Shown here: positions 1-9,008 of the stretch, in pieces | Layout: every line of letters starts with the position of its first letter | How positions within the stretch are numbered: the stretch's first letter is position 1 | Notes under the pieces: generated by a model | The model's database searches: none | Told to the model about the DNA's origin: nothing | What the model saw: the letters and a program-made list of their open reading frames with translations, nothing else | Made by a program: the position numbers and the translations under genes | NCBI GenBank assembly: GCA_902492005.1 | Contig: CABUJV010000002.1 | Location: 1-64,000, forward strand | Direction: 5' to 3' | DNA from: an uncultured Eubacteriales bacterium | GTDB taxonomy: Bacteria; Bacillota; Clostridia; Oscillospirales; Oscillospiraceae | Length of the DNA: 64,000 bases

Positions 1-1254
1 GGCGCCGGGGCCGAAGCCCACGCAGGGGATGCCGTACCGGCCCTGGATGGCCACGCCGTTGGTGGAGAAGGTCCACTTGTCGGTGAGGGGGCGGCCGGCG
101 CGCAGGTGCATGGCGTCCCGGGCGGGGTCGGGGTCGGCATGACCGATGCGCTCCGCGCCGAACAGAGCGTGGTGGGCGTCGGCCAGGGCCTGGACGTGGG
201 CGGCGCCGGCCTTGTTGATCCAGGTGGGGAAGTAGCATTCGGTCTCATACACCTCGCCGGTCCAGGAGGGCCGGTCGTACATATACATGGACACGGCTAC
301 GTCCCCGCCGTACTTCTTCACGCTGGGCAGGTCCCGGATTTCCTGGAGGCAGGAGTCCCAGGTCTCGCCGGCGGTCATGCGGCGGTCAATGGAGACGGCG
401 CAGGAGTCGGCCACGGCGCAGCGGCTGGGGGAGGTGTAGAAGATCTGGGAGGTGGTGCAGGTGCCCCGGCCCAGGAAGCGGGCGTCCTCGTAGTGCTCGG
501 GATTGTACTTGGGGTCCAGCATCTTCACCAGGCCCTTGATCTCCACGGTGTCGTCGGCGGGATTTTCGTTGAGGGCGCGCACATCCTGAAGGATGTCGGC
601 CATCTTGTAGATGGCGTTGTCGCCCCGCTCGGGGGCGGAGCCGTGGCAGGACACGCCCTTCACGTCCACCCGGATCTCCATGCGGCCCCGGTGGCCGCGG
701 TAGATGCCGCCGTCGGTGGGCTCGGTGGAGATGACGAACTCCACCTGCTCCTTGCGGATGTGGTTGGCGGGGAAGAACCGGTTGACGATGTACTGCCAGC
801 ACATGCCGTCGCAGTCCTCCTCCTGCACGGAGCCCACCACCATGATCCGGTAGCCGGCGGGGATCAGGCCCAGATCCTTCATGATCTTGGCGCCGTACAC
901 GGCGGAGGCCATGCCGCCCTCCTGGTCGGAGCCGCCGCGGCCGTAGATCACCGCGTCGTCCTCGTAGCCCTCGTAGGGGTCGGCGGTCCAGTTGCTGCGG
1001 TTGCCGACGCCCACGGTGTCGATGTGGGAGTCGATGGCGATGATCTTCTCGCCGCCGCCCATCCAGCCGATGACGTTGCCCAGACCGTCCACTCCCACCT
1101 TGTCGTAGCCCAGCTTCTCCATCTCGGCCTGAATGCAGGCCACGACCTCCTTCTCCTCGCAGCTCTCGCTGGGATGGGAGATCATGGCGCGGAGGAAACG
1201 GTTCATGTCGGCGCTGTAGCCCGCGGCTGCCGCCTTGATTTTCTCAAAGTCCAT
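1..1254 (-). CDS. ygeY: YgeY-type M20 family selenium metabolism-linked hydrolase, partial
   Basis: The reading frame is open from the ATG at 1254 to the window edge (418 codons), so the C-terminus is missing. The protein begins MDFEKIKAAAAGYSADMN and carries M20 zinc-peptidase motifs: a metal site around IAIDSHIDTVG, GRGGSDQEGGMAS, and the bridging-glutamate segment GSVQEEDCDG. M20 enzymes hydrolyse amide bonds with a binuclear zinc centre. The YgeY subfamily occurs with selenium-dependent molybdenum hydroxylases and purine breakdown, and xdh, ygfK and ssnA lie beside it here. The start has an AGGG-type ribosome binding site, and an extended -10 (TG-G-TACAAT on the minus strand, 1287-1292) lies just upstream. 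It is transcribed divergently from xdh. Its substrate is not known from sequence. Confidence 0.85.
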   Translation of the reverse strand, partial: MDFEKIKAAAAGYSADMNRFLRAMISHPSESCEEKEVVACIQAEMEKLGYDKVGVDGLGNVIGWMGGGEKIIAIDSHIDTVGVGNRSNWTADPYEGYEDDAVIYGRGGSDQEGGMASAVYGAKIMKDLGLIPAGYRIMVVGSVQEEDCDGMCWQYIVNRFFPANHIRKEQVEFVISTEPTDGGIYRGHRGRMEIRVDVKGVSCHGSAPERGDNAIYKMADILQDVRALNENPADDTVEIKGLVKMLDPKYNPEHYEDARFLGRGTCTTSQIFYTSPSRCAVADSCAVSIDRRMTAGETWDSCLQEIRDLPSVKKYGGDVAVSMYMYDRPSWTGEVYETECYFPTWINKAGAAHVQALADAHHALFGAERIGHADPDPARDAMHLRAGRPLTDKWTFSTNGVAIQGRYGIPCVGFGPGA

Positions 1255-1696
1255 TTGAAAGCCCTCCATTGATGGTATCGTTTTTCATTGTACCACAGAT
1301 TGATACGGTGGGGTACTCCCCATCCCAGAGCACTTTGCAGAATTTCATGGGGTTGGTGTTGCCCGCGGTGGAGAACAGCAGTACCCGGCTGAAGCGGTCC
1401 AGCCCGACCACCGCAGACTTGGGGGGTTCGTTGGGGAAATGGCTGCCGGTCCGGCGCTCTTATGCCGCCGTCTCCTGCCAATCATCATGAGACCTAAAAA
1501 TTTTTCTGGTTTGTTCTGGCCCTATCATAGCACGCCTATGCCGCAAGTCAAGAGGCAAACTAAAAGATTTTCGACGTGCCAAAAAGTTTTTTAGTTTTTG
1601 GTCATTTTGACGTCTGTTCTTTCCTTGCCTTTGCGTATCTTCGGTGTTAAGCTAGAGACAACGGAGGCTTACGTCCAGACAAAAGGAGGGCCCGCC
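1255..1696. promoter_or_regulatory. Divergent ygeY/xdh intergenic region with A/T-tract palindromes
   Basis: This 442-base spacer holds no gene I can support. Towards ygeY there is an extended -10 (TGGTACAAT, minus strand, near 1287-1296). Near xdh there are A/T palindromes: CCTAAAAATTTTTCTGG at 1493-1509, CTAAAA at 1560-1565, and CCAAAAA...TTTTTGG at 1579-1601. A possible xdh promoter is TTGCCT (1625-1630), 17 bases, TAAGCT (1648-1653). Around 1370-1420 a GCGGTGG/CCACCGC stem with an inner CGGCTG/CAGCC pairing could form a structured RNA on either strand. The first palindrome resembles one upstream of ssnA (9020-9035), which suggests a shared regulator. Confidence 0.45.
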
Positions 1697-4258
1697 ATGT
1701 TCACCTTTACGGTAAACGGCAAATCGGTATCCACAGACAAGGAGGAAAGGCTCATCACCTTTTTGCGGGAGGAGCTGCGGCTCACCTCGGTGAAGAACGG
1801 CTGTTCCGAGGGCGCCTGCGGCACCTGCACCATCCTCATCGACGGCAGGGCCGCCAAGGCCTGCGTCCAGAAGACCTCGAAAATGGAGGGAAAGAGCGTC
1901 GTTACCTGCGAGGGCCTCACCGAGCGGGAGAAGGACGTGTACGCCTACGCCTTCACCCACTGCGGTGCGGTCCAGTGCGGCTTCTGCACCCCCGGCATGG
2001 TCATGAGCGCCAAGGGCCTCATCGAGGCCAGCCCGGACCCCACCCGGGAGGAGGTCCGCTTTGCCCTGCGCAACAATATCTGCCGCTGCACCGGCTACAA
2101 GAAGATCGAGGACGCCGTGCTCCTGGCCGCCCGGATCTTCCGGGAGGGGGAGGCCGTCCCCCGCGAGGACTTCTCCGGCCGGGTGGGGGAGAACCTGCCC
2201 CGGGTGGATGCCCCGGCCAAGGCCCTGGGCGCGGCCGAGTACACCGACGACATCCACCTGCCCGGCATGCTCCATGGGGGCGCGGTGCGTTCGGAGTACC
2301 CCAGGGCCATCATCAGGTCCATCGATACGGCCGAGGCCAGAGCCCTGCCCGGGGTGCGTGCGGTGCTCACCGCCGCCGAGCTGCCCGGCCAGGTCAAGGT
2401 GGGCCACCTCAAGCGGGACCAGTGGGTGCTGGTGCCGGTGGGGGAGGAGGTCCACTTCTGCGGGGACCCCATCGTCCTCATTGCCGCCGACACGCCTGAG
2501 CTCCTCAACCAGGCCCGGGCCCTGGTGAAGATCGAATACGAGGTCCTCCAGCCGGTGCTCTCCATCCAGGAGGCCATGGCTCCCGGCGCCCCTCAGATCC
2601 AGCCCGACGGCAACCTGCTCACCCACGAGCATCTGGTCCGGGGCAACGCCGAGGAGAAGTTGAGGCGGTCCAAATACGTGGTGACCCGGAGATACCACAC
2701 GCCCCCCACCGAGCATGCCTTCCTGGAGCCGGAGTGCGCCGTGGCCGCACCGGAGAAGGGCGGGGTGGTGGTCTGGTCCGCCGACCAGGGCATCTACCAG
2801 ACCAAGCGGGAGTGCGCCGACGCCACCGGCCTCAACCCCGACCTGGTGCGGGTGGCGGCCAAGTCCGTGGGCGGCGGCTTCGGCGGCAAGGAGGATATGT
2901 CCGTCCAGCACCACGCCGCCATCCTGGCCCTGCTGACCCAGCGGCCGGTCAAGGTCCGCTGGAGCCGCAAGGAGTCCATGCTCTGCCATCCCAAGCGCCA
3001 CGGCTTTGAGATGGAGATCACCACCGGCTGCGACGAAAACGGCATCCTCACCGCCATGAAGGCCGTTCTGCTCACCGATACCGGGGCCTTCGCCTCCCTG
3101 GGTGGGCCGGTGCTCCAGCGGGCCTGCACCCACGCCGCCGGGCCCTACAACTATCAGGACATCGACATCGACGGAAGGGCCTACTACACCAACAATCCCC
3201 CCTGCGGGGCCTTCCGGGGCTTCGGCGTTACCCAGAGCGTCTTTGCCTCCGAGTGCAACCTGAACCTGCTGGCCGAGCAGGTGGGCATCTCCCCCTTCGA
3301 GATCCGCTACCGCAACGCCATCCGGCCCGGCCAGACCCTTCCCAACGGACAGATTGCCGACGCGGGCACCGCCCTGGTGGAGACCCTGGACGCCGTGCGG
3401 CCCTACTACGAGGCCAATCCCAAGGCGGGCATCGCTTGCGCCATGAAGAATTCCGGCCTGGGCGTGGGCATCCCCGACACCGGCCGCTGCACCCTCCACG
3501 TGGAGAAGGGCGCGGTCCATATCCGCACCTCCGCCGCCTGCATCGGCCAGGGCATGGGCACCATCACCTGCCAGATTGTCTGCGAAACCACCGGACTGCC
3601 CCCGGAACGGGTGGTGTGGGACGCCCCCGATACCTCCATCGCCCCCAACTCGGGTAACACCACCGCCTCCCGGCAGACCCTGTTTACCGGCGAGGCCACC
3701 CGCCGCGCCGCTGTGGAGCTGAGCGCCGCTCTGACCGGAGGGCGCACCCTGGCCGACGTGGAGGGGGTGGACTTCCACGCCGAATATACCGGCATCACCG
3801 ACAAGCTGGGCTCCCCCAAGGAGCACCCCGTCAGCCACATCGCCTATGGCTACGCCACCCATCTGGTGGAGCTGGATGCGGAGGGGAAGGTGGCGCGGGT
3901 GATCGCCGCCCACGACGTGGGCCGGGCGGTCAATCCGGTCAGCGTGGAGGGCCAGATTGAGGGGGGCGTGGTCATGAGCCTGGGCTACTCCCTCACCGAA
4001 GATTTCCCCCTGGAGAACGGCCGCCCGAAGGCGGTGTACGCCTCCCTGGGCTTGTTCCGGGCCAACCAGACTCCGCCGGTGCAGGCGGTCATCGTGGAGA
4101 AGAACCACGACCCGCTGGCCTGCGGCGCCAAAGGCATCGGAGAGATCTGCTCCATCCCCACCCCGCCGGCGGTACAGCTTGCCTATTACCATTACGATGG
4201 GAATTTCCGCACCGCCCTTCCCCTGGAGGACACCCCCTACCGCAAAAAGAAGGCGTGA
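1697..4258 (+). CDS. xdhD: Selenium-dependent xanthine/purine hydroxylase (XdhD-like), fused Fe-S and molybdopterin subunits
   Basis: This 853-residue protein has an N-terminal [2Fe-2S] domain (residues about 1-150), with the plant-ferredoxin cysteines in CSEGACGTC and the second cluster in CGAVQCGFCTPGMV and NICRCTGY. A large molybdopterin-binding domain follows, with GGGFGGKED, CGAFRGFGV and GAKGIGEICSIPTPP. It should hydroxylate purines such as xanthine or hypoxanthine in the cytoplasm. Family members use molybdenum cofactor with a labile selenium rather than selenocysteine, and no in-frame TGA is seen. The start at 1697 is preferred over an upstream ATG because of AAAAGGAGGG six bases before it. 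No FAD-binding subunit (YgfM type) lies next to it. The YgeY/SsnA/YgfK neighbourhood matches the E. coli selenium-purine cluster. Confidence 0.88.
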   Translation: MFTFTVNGKSVSTDKEERLITFLREELRLTSVKNGCSEGACGTCTILIDGRAAKACVQKTSKMEGKSVVTCEGLTEREKDVYAYAFTHCGAVQCGFCTPGMVMSAKGLIEASPDPTREEVRFALRNNICRCTGYKKIEDAVLLAARIFREGEAVPREDFSGRVGENLPRVDAPAKALGAAEYTDDIHLPGMLHGGAVRSEYPRAIIRSIDTAEARALPGVRAVLTAAELPGQVKVGHLKRDQWVLVPVGEEVHFCGDPIVLIAADTPELLNQARALVKIEYEVLQPVLSIQEAMAPGAPQIQPDGNLLTHEHLVRGNAEEKLRRSKYVVTRRYHTPPTEHAFLEPECAVAAPEKGGVVVWSADQGIYQTKRECADATGLNPDLVRVAAKSVGGGFGGKEDMSVQHHAAILALLTQRPVKVRWSRKESMLCHPKRHGFEMEITTGCDENGILTAMKAVLLTDTGAFASLGGPVLQRACTHAAGPYNYQDIDIDGRAYYTNNPPCGAFRGFGVTQSVFASECNLNLLAEQVGISPFEIRYRNAIRPGQTLPNGQIADAGTALVETLDAVRPYYEANPKAGIACAMKNSGLGVGIPDTGRCTLHVEKGAVHIRTSAACIGQGMGTITCQIVCETTGLPPERVVWDAPDTSIAPNSGNTTASRQTLFTGEATRRAAVELSAALTGGRTLADVEGVDFHAEYTGITDKLGSPKEHPVSHIAYGYATHLVELDAEGKVARVIAAHDVGRAVNPVSVEGQIEGGVVMSLGYSLTEDFPLENGRPKAVYASLGLFRANQTPPVQAVIVEKNHDPLACGAKGIGEICSIPTPPAVQLAYYHYDGNFRTALPLEDTPYRKKKA

Positions 4259-4259
4259 G

Positions 4260-4295
4260 AAAGGGGCCTCTCCCAAACCTGGGAGAGGCCCCTTT
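4260..4295. terminator. Hairpin terminator between convergent xdh and ygfK
   Basis: A perfect 15-bp stem (AAAGGGGCCTCTCCC and its complement) with a 6-base loop starts one base after the xdh stop codon. It ends in only a short T run on either strand. It probably terminates xdh, and perhaps ygfK from the other side. Positions 4296-4430 hold nothing I recognise. Confidence 0.75.
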
Positions 4296-4430
4296 CCCAT
4301 GGGACGAAGTTGGGATTGGCGTGGTCAGGGGGGATCGCCGGGCGGCACAGGTCAGGGCCCCCGCCAGAACTATCCGGTAATGCCGGAGCCCTTCCCCTGC
4401 GGACATCGCTGCCGCCCTCCTTGTGGGGCT

Positions 4431-7421
4431 TTACCGCACCAGGTAGCCGTAGTCAGCCCGCACCGCCTGGATCAGGGCCCGCACGTCCGCGGGCAGGCCG
4501 CAGGCCGGGTCGGCGGCATCGTACTCGGCCACCCGGCCGTCCAGGCGCACCAGACAGATCCCGCTGCCGTCCCCGCAGGGGAGGAAGCCCTCGTTTTCGC
4601 TGTGGTCGAAGTCCTCCCGGCTCCAGAACAGGGTGAATTTATCCCGGTAGGGGCGGGAGTCATAGGGGCAGAAGGTGGCACAGTTGCCGCACTCGTTGCA
4701 CATGCCGTCCACGTGGACGATCTGCCGCTGCCGCTTGCCCGGCACCGCCACCGCCACGTTGGCCCGGTTGGGACAGACCTCGGCGCAGGTCTCACACACC
4801 GTGGCGCAGCCCAGACAGCGGCTGTCGCCGCAGTCGGCGCACAGCTCTCCCCGCTTGGCCAGGGGCGCCTGATAGTCGGAGCCGATGTTGGCCCCGGCGT
4901 ACTTGCCGCGGTCCAGGGAGACGATGGCGCCGGCGGCCCGGGCGGCGTCGGCGATGGCCTCCACCACCGTGGCCGGGCCCCGTCTGGTATCGCCCACGGC
5001 AAAGACGCCGGGGACGCTGGTCTGCATGGTCTCATCCACCACCGGGCGGCCCTTTTGGTCCAGAGCGACGCCGTTGGCGGCCAGGAACGCGCCGTCCACC
5101 TGCTCGCCCACGGCGGCGATGACGGCGGAGGCGGGGACGGTCCGGGTCTTGCCGGTGGCCACCGGCGAGCGGCGGCCCGACGCGTCGGGGGCCCCCAGTT
5201 CCATCACCCGGCAGGTCAGAACCCCGTCCTTCACCCCCACGGGGGAGAGCAGCTCCAGGAACTCCACCCCGTCGGCCAGGGCCAGGGCCAGCTCCTCCTC
5301 GTCGGCGGGCATGTAGCGCCGGGTACGGCGGTAGACCAGCCGGACATGCTCCACGCCGGGGATGCGCCTGGCGGCCCGGGCGGCGTCCATGGCGGTGTTG
5401 CCGCCGCCGATGACCGCTACGTCGGTCCCCAGGTCCAGGGAGGCCGGGTCGGACTTGGCCTGCTCCAGGAACGCCAGGACGCTGCGCGCCTCGCCGTAAT
5501 CCAGCCCGGCAGAGCCCGGCTTCCAGGCTCCGGTGGCGAAGATGACGTGGGTGAAGCCCTGGGCCTTCAGCTCGCCGGCGGACTGTACGTCCACACCCAG
5601 CACAAATTTGGCCCCCATGGCCCGGCACAGGGCCACGTCCCTGTCGATGGCCTCGTCCGGGATGCGGAAGGCGGGGATGACGTGGCGGACGATGCCGCCC
5701 AGGGCCTGCCTGCGCTCAAAGACGGTGACGTCGATTCCCTCCCGGGCCAGGAAGAAGGCGGCGGCCAGGCCGGCGGGTCCGCCGCCCACCACGGCCACCC
5801 GCTTGCCGGGGACCGGGGCCTTGGGGCGCAGCCTGGGCAGCAGGGCGTCATAGCCGCCCCGGGCGGCCTGGAGCTTCACGTCCCGGATGCGGACCGACTC
5901 CTCGTAGTAATTGCGCATGCACTTGTCCGCGCAGTGGTGGGGGCAGATGGTGCCGGTGATGAAGGGCAGGGCGTTGCGCTGGAGGATGATCTCCAGGGCC
6001 CGTTCGTGGTTGCCCGCCCCGGCGGCCATCAGATAGGCAGGGATATCCTGCTCAATGGGGCAGCCGCCCCGGCAGGGGGCTTCGAAGCAGTCGATGAGGG
6101 GTACCTTCCGGCCGTTCTTCCGGTCGGGCAGGGGCTTGATGGGCTTGCGGCAGGAGGGCCCGGTGCGGGCCGCCTCCGCCAGGGCGGCCACCTTGGCGGC
6201 ATCCACGCCGGAGAAGGGGGAACTGCCGCAGTCCATCAGCTCCCCGCCGATCTGGCTCAGGCGCTGGTAGCCGCCGGGCTTGAGGATGGTGGTGGCCATG
6301 GTGATGGGCCAGATGCCCGCGTCGAACAGGCCCCGGATGTTGGCAGCATCGGCCCCGCCGGAGTAGGAGATGCGCAGCCCGCCGTCAAACTCCGCGGCGA
6401 TGCGCTGAGCCAGGGAGAGGGTGAGGGGGTACAGGGGCCGGCCGGACATATACATCTCCTGGCTGGGCAGCTCTCCCGCCGCCACGTCCACCGGGAAGGT
6501 GTTGGTCAGCTTGACGCCGAACTCCAGGCCCTGCGCCCGGGTGAGGGCGGTGAGGCGGCGGAACATGGGCACCGCGTCGGCCCACTGGAGATCCTCCGCA
6601 AAGTGGTGGCCGTCAAAGACCACGTAGTCGAAGCCCAGGTCGTCCAGGGTCCTGCGGGCAAATTCGTAGCCCAGCAGGGTGGGGTTGCACTTGACGTAGG
6701 TGTTGAGCCCCTTCTTGGTGATGAGGTAGGTGGCGATGCGCTCGATCTCGTCGGGGGGGCAGCCGTGGAGGGTGGACTCGGTGATGGAGGCGGACACCTT
6801 GGGGGAGACGGCCTTTACATAGGCCGCGTCCACCTTCCGGAACCGGTCCAGATTGGCCAGGGCCCAGTCCATACAGGCATTCCAAACCGGAGAGGCGGAG
6901 GCGTCCTTCATGCCCTCGATGTAGGCGTCGATCTTTTCGCTCTGAATGCCGGCCAGGTCGTACCCCACCGACATATTGAACACAAAACCGTCCGGGTCGC
7001 CCAGATCCAGCTCCCTGGCCAGCAGCTTGCAGGCGAACCACGCCTTGACGTACTCGTCGTAGGCCTGGGGCACGGTGAGCTCGGTGGACCACTCGCAGTT
7101 GTAGCACTCGTCCTCCGCCGTGATGCAGGGCTTGGCCACGCACTTGCTCAGCGCCTCGCCGTCCATGATCTGGACCGTCTTGAGTTCAAAAAAGCGGCTT
7201 CCGGCGGCGTAGGCCGCCACCAGGTTCTGGGCCAGCTGGGTGTGGGGGCCGGCGGCGGGGCCGTAGGGGGATTCGATCTTCTCAGCAAAGATGGGCAGGG
7301 CCTGGCCGTTGATGTGGCGGACCAGCTTGGTCACGCCGAAGATGCTGCCGTGGGCGCGGTATTCGGTCAGAATCCAGTCCATGAGCGGACCGAAGGGGAT
7401 GGGACGCATGATGTCGCTCAT
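4431..7421 (-). CDS. ygfK: YgfK-type iron-sulfur flavoprotein (putative selenate reductase subunit)
   Basis: This is a 996-residue multidomain redox protein. The N-terminal ~400 residues resemble the TIM-barrel of dihydropyrimidine dehydrogenase/GltB-like enzymes. A cysteine-rich helical Fe-S domain follows (CPIEQDIPAYL, CPHHCADKCMR). Next come two nucleotide-binding folds, VAVVGGGPAGLAAAFFLA for FAD and VAVIGGGNTAMDAARAARR for NAD(P). A C-terminal ferredoxin-like part has CADCGDSRCLGCATVC and CNECGNCATFCPYDSRPY. YgfK is annotated as a putative selenate reductase, but its real role in the selenium-purine cluster is unproven; electron transfer from NAD(P)H during purine or pyrimidine breakdown is plausible. 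AAAAGGAGG precedes the ATG. It lies 36 bases downstream of ssnA and is almost certainly cotranscribed with it. Confidence 0.88.
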   Translation of the reverse strand: MSDIMRPIPFGPLMDWILTEYRAHGSIFGVTKLVRHINGQALPIFAEKIESPYGPAAGPHTQLAQNLVAAYAAGSRFFELKTVQIMDGEALSKCVAKPCITAEDECYNCEWSTELTVPQAYDEYVKAWFACKLLARELDLGDPDGFVFNMSVGYDLAGIQSEKIDAYIEGMKDASASPVWNACMDWALANLDRFRKVDAAYVKAVSPKVSASITESTLHGCPPDEIERIATYLITKKGLNTYVKCNPTLLGYEFARRTLDDLGFDYVVFDGHHFAEDLQWADAVPMFRRLTALTRAQGLEFGVKLTNTFPVDVAAGELPSQEMYMSGRPLYPLTLSLAQRIAAEFDGGLRISYSGGADAANIRGLFDAGIWPITMATTILKPGGYQRLSQIGGELMDCGSSPFSGVDAAKVAALAEAARTGPSCRKPIKPLPDRKNGRKVPLIDCFEAPCRGGCPIEQDIPAYLMAAGAGNHERALEIILQRNALPFITGTICPHHCADKCMRNYYEESVRIRDVKLQAARGGYDALLPRLRPKAPVPGKRVAVVGGGPAGLAAAFFLAREGIDVTVFERRQALGGIVRHVIPAFRIPDEAIDRDVALCRAMGAKFVLGVDVQSAGELKAQGFTHVIFATGAWKPGSAGLDYGEARSVLAFLEQAKSDPASLDLGTDVAVIGGGNTAMDAARAARRIPGVEHVRLVYRRTRRYMPADEEELALALADGVEFLELLSPVGVKDGVLTCRVMELGAPDASGRRSPVATGKTRTVPASAVIAAVGEQVDGAFLAANGVALDQKGRPVVDETMQTSVPGVFAVGDTRRGPATVVEAIADAARAAGAIVSLDRGKYAGANIGSDYQAPLAKRGELCADCGDSRCLGCATVCETCAEVCPNRANVAVAVPGKRQRQIVHVDGMCNECGNCATFCPYDSRPYRDKFTLFWSREDFDHSENEGFLPCGDGSGICLVRLDGRVAEYDAADPACGLPADVRALIQAVRADYGYLVR

Positions 7422-7457
7422 ATGATGTTCCTCCTTTTATTGAAAAGATGGAAAAAC

Positions 7458-8798
7458 TCAGTAGGCGCGGTGGTTCAGCTCGCCCCAGAGCTTCTTGCTT
7501 TGCTCCAGGGTCCAGGCGTTGACGGCCTCCTCGTCCAGGTTCACGAATTCCCGGTCCCGGTAGACCACCTTGCCGTTGATGACGGTGGTGCGGCAGTTTT
7601 TGCCCATCATGCCGAAGAGCATGTGACCGTCCAGGTTCTCCTCCGAAAAGGGGGTGAAGGGCTTGTAGTCCATGACGATCACGTCGGCGGCGGCCCCGGG
7701 CTTCAGCACGCCCAGGGGCTTTTGGAAGAAGCGGGCGGCAATCTTGGCGTTGTTTTGGAAGAGCATCTCCATGGCTTCGCACCAGCCCACGTTGGGCAGG
7801 CAGGCGTTGTGCCGCTGGATGAGGAGGAAGACCTTCAGGCTCTCCAGCATGTCGTGGGTGTAGGCGTCGGTGCCCATGCCCACCAAAATGCCCTTTTGGA
7901 GCATCTGGAGCACCGGGGAGCAGCCCACCGCGTTGCCCATGTTGGACTCCGGGTTGTTGACCACCATGGTCCCCGTCTCCTGCAGGATGTCCAGCTCGGC
8001 GGGGGAGAGGTGGATGCAGTGGCCTAGCAGGGTCTTTTCCCCCAAAATGCCGTTGTAAAGCAGCCGGTTCACCGGGCGGCAGCCATACTTGCGCAGGGAG
8101 TCGTACACGTCGTTCATGCCCTCGGCCACATGGATGTGGAAGCCGGTCATGCCGTCGTTGGCCGCCACCATCTTCTCAAAGGTCCGGTCGGAGAGGGTGA
8201 ACAGGGCGTGGCCGCCGAACATGGCGCGGATCATGTCGTCGTCCCGCTCTTTGCACCATTTGGCGAAGTCGGCGTTCTCCCGGATGGCCTCGCCGCACTT
8301 CTCCATGCCGTCCCGCTCACTGACCTCGTAACACAGGCTGGCCCGGATGCCCACCTCCTGACACACGTCCTGGATGGCGAACAGGGAACCAGGGATCTCC
8401 CGGAAGGAGGCGTGGTGGTCAAAGATGGTGGTGACGCCGTCCCGGATGCAGTCCAGCACCGTGGCGTAGGCGCAGGCCCGGGTGCCGTCCAGGGTCAGAT
8501 GGCGGTCGATGTTCCACCAGGTGCCCTCCAGCACCTCCAGGAAGTTGGTGGGGTCGTTCCCCGCGATGGCCAGGCCCCGTGCCAGGCCGCTGTAGATATG
8601 GGTGTGGGCGTTGATGAGGCCCGGCAGGATAATCTGTCCCCGGGCGTCCACGAATTCCGCAGCCGGGTACTTGGCCTTCAGGTCGGCCAGGGACCCCACC
8701 TCTTGGATGGTGTCGCCGTCGATGACCACCGCCCCGTCGGGCAGGTAGGGGCGCTCCTCGTCCCGGGTGAACAGTTTGCCGTTGCCGATCAGCAGCAT
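7458..8798 (-). CDS. ssnA: SsnA-type aminohydrolase
   Basis: This 446-residue metal-dependent amidohydrolase belongs to the ATZ/TRZ group. The metal-binding NAHTHIYSGLARGL motif lies near residue 60, with later conserved His and Asp residues (HIHVAEGMND, LLGHCIHLS, GMGTDAYTHDM). It should deaminate or open a ring of a purine-derived or related substrate. SsnA always travels with YgfK and selenium-dependent hydroxylases, but its substrate is not established. The start at 8798 is chosen because AAAAGGAGGACGACGC precedes it. An in-frame GTG at 8906 would read through a terminator hairpin and has no ribosome binding site. It heads the ssnA-ygfK operon. Confidence 0.88.
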   Translation of the reverse strand: MLLIGNGKLFTRDEERPYLPDGAVVIDGDTIQEVGSLADLKAKYPAAEFVDARGQIILPGLINAHTHIYSGLARGLAIAGNDPTNFLEVLEGTWWNIDRHLTLDGTRACAYATVLDCIRDGVTTIFDHHASFREIPGSLFAIQDVCQEVGIRASLCYEVSERDGMEKCGEAIRENADFAKWCKERDDDMIRAMFGGHALFTLSDRTFEKMVAANDGMTGFHIHVAEGMNDVYDSLRKYGCRPVNRLLYNGILGEKTLLGHCIHLSPAELDILQETGTMVVNNPESNMGNAVGCSPVLQMLQKGILVGMGTDAYTHDMLESLKVFLLIQRHNACLPNVGWCEAMEMLFQNNAKIAARFFQKPLGVLKPGAAADVIVMDYKPFTPFSEENLDGHMLFGMMGKNCRTTVINGKVVYRDREFVNLDEEAVNAWTLEQSKKLWGELNHRAY

Positions 8799-8856
8799 AG
8801 CGTCGTCCTCCTTTTGAATCAGTCTGCCGAATGGGTCTTCTGGAACAGCCGGATAT

Positions 8857-8900
8857 AAAAAATGCGCGCGGACTGAAGCTCTTCCTTCAGCCCGTGCGCA
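8857..8900 (-). terminator. Intrinsic terminator inside the ssnA 5' leader (candidate attenuator or riboswitch platform)
   Basis: On the minus strand a 16-bp stem (arms 8885-8900 and 8863-8878, one A.C mismatch and one G.U pair) is followed by six Ts at 8862-8857. It lies between the likely ssnA promoter (8975-9003) and the ssnA start (8798), so it can act only on the leader transcript. The ~70 bases before it contain a CTCCG...CGGAG stem (near 8911-8949) that could form part of an aptamer. No known riboswitch class was confidently matched. Confidence 0.6.
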
Positions 8901-8974
8901 AAGCACTCCGTTGCAGCCATGATTCCGATGCAGTTTTGGCGGAGATCCACAGAGATCGTCCGCTTGTTATTTTT

Positions 8975-9003
8975 ATTTTACCACAGGTCTCAGAGAAACA
9001 CAA
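8975..9003 (-). promoter_or_regulatory. Promoter of ssnA-ygfK
   Basis: On the minus strand TTGTGT (9003-8998) is followed by 17 bases and an extended -10, TG-G-TAAAAT (TAAAAT at 8980-8975). The element CTGTGGTAAAAT nearly repeats the ygeY promoter CTGTGGTACAAT, consistent with coordinate expression of the two units. Confidence 0.55.
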
Positions 9004-9008
9004 CCCGC

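Noticed and set aside
106..1272. 388-codon plus-strand frame opposite ygeY
   Set aside because: It is antisense to a conserved M20 hydrolase, has Gly/His/Val-rich low-complexity content, and no ribosome binding site.
1245..1464. Open minus-strand frame before ygeY without a start until 1348
   Set aside because: The likely ygeY promoter lies inside it and no family is recognised; too weak to call a gene or relic.
1300..1500. Selenocysteine tRNA in the selenium cluster
   Set aside because: No acceptor/T-arm pattern or CUUCAAA-type anticodon loop could be built on either strand.
1652..4300. 882-codon minus-strand frame opposite xdh
   Set aside because: An antisense shadow caused by GC-rich third positions; the plus-strand protein has all xanthine dehydrogenase motifs.
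4179..8027. 1282-codon plus-strand frame
   Set aside because: It runs antisense across two conserved genes and their intergenic gap; no domain or start signal.
8799..8906. N-terminal extension of ssnA from the GTG at 8906
   Set aside because: It reads through the terminator hairpin and lacks a ribosome binding site; the ATG at 8798 has AGGAGG.
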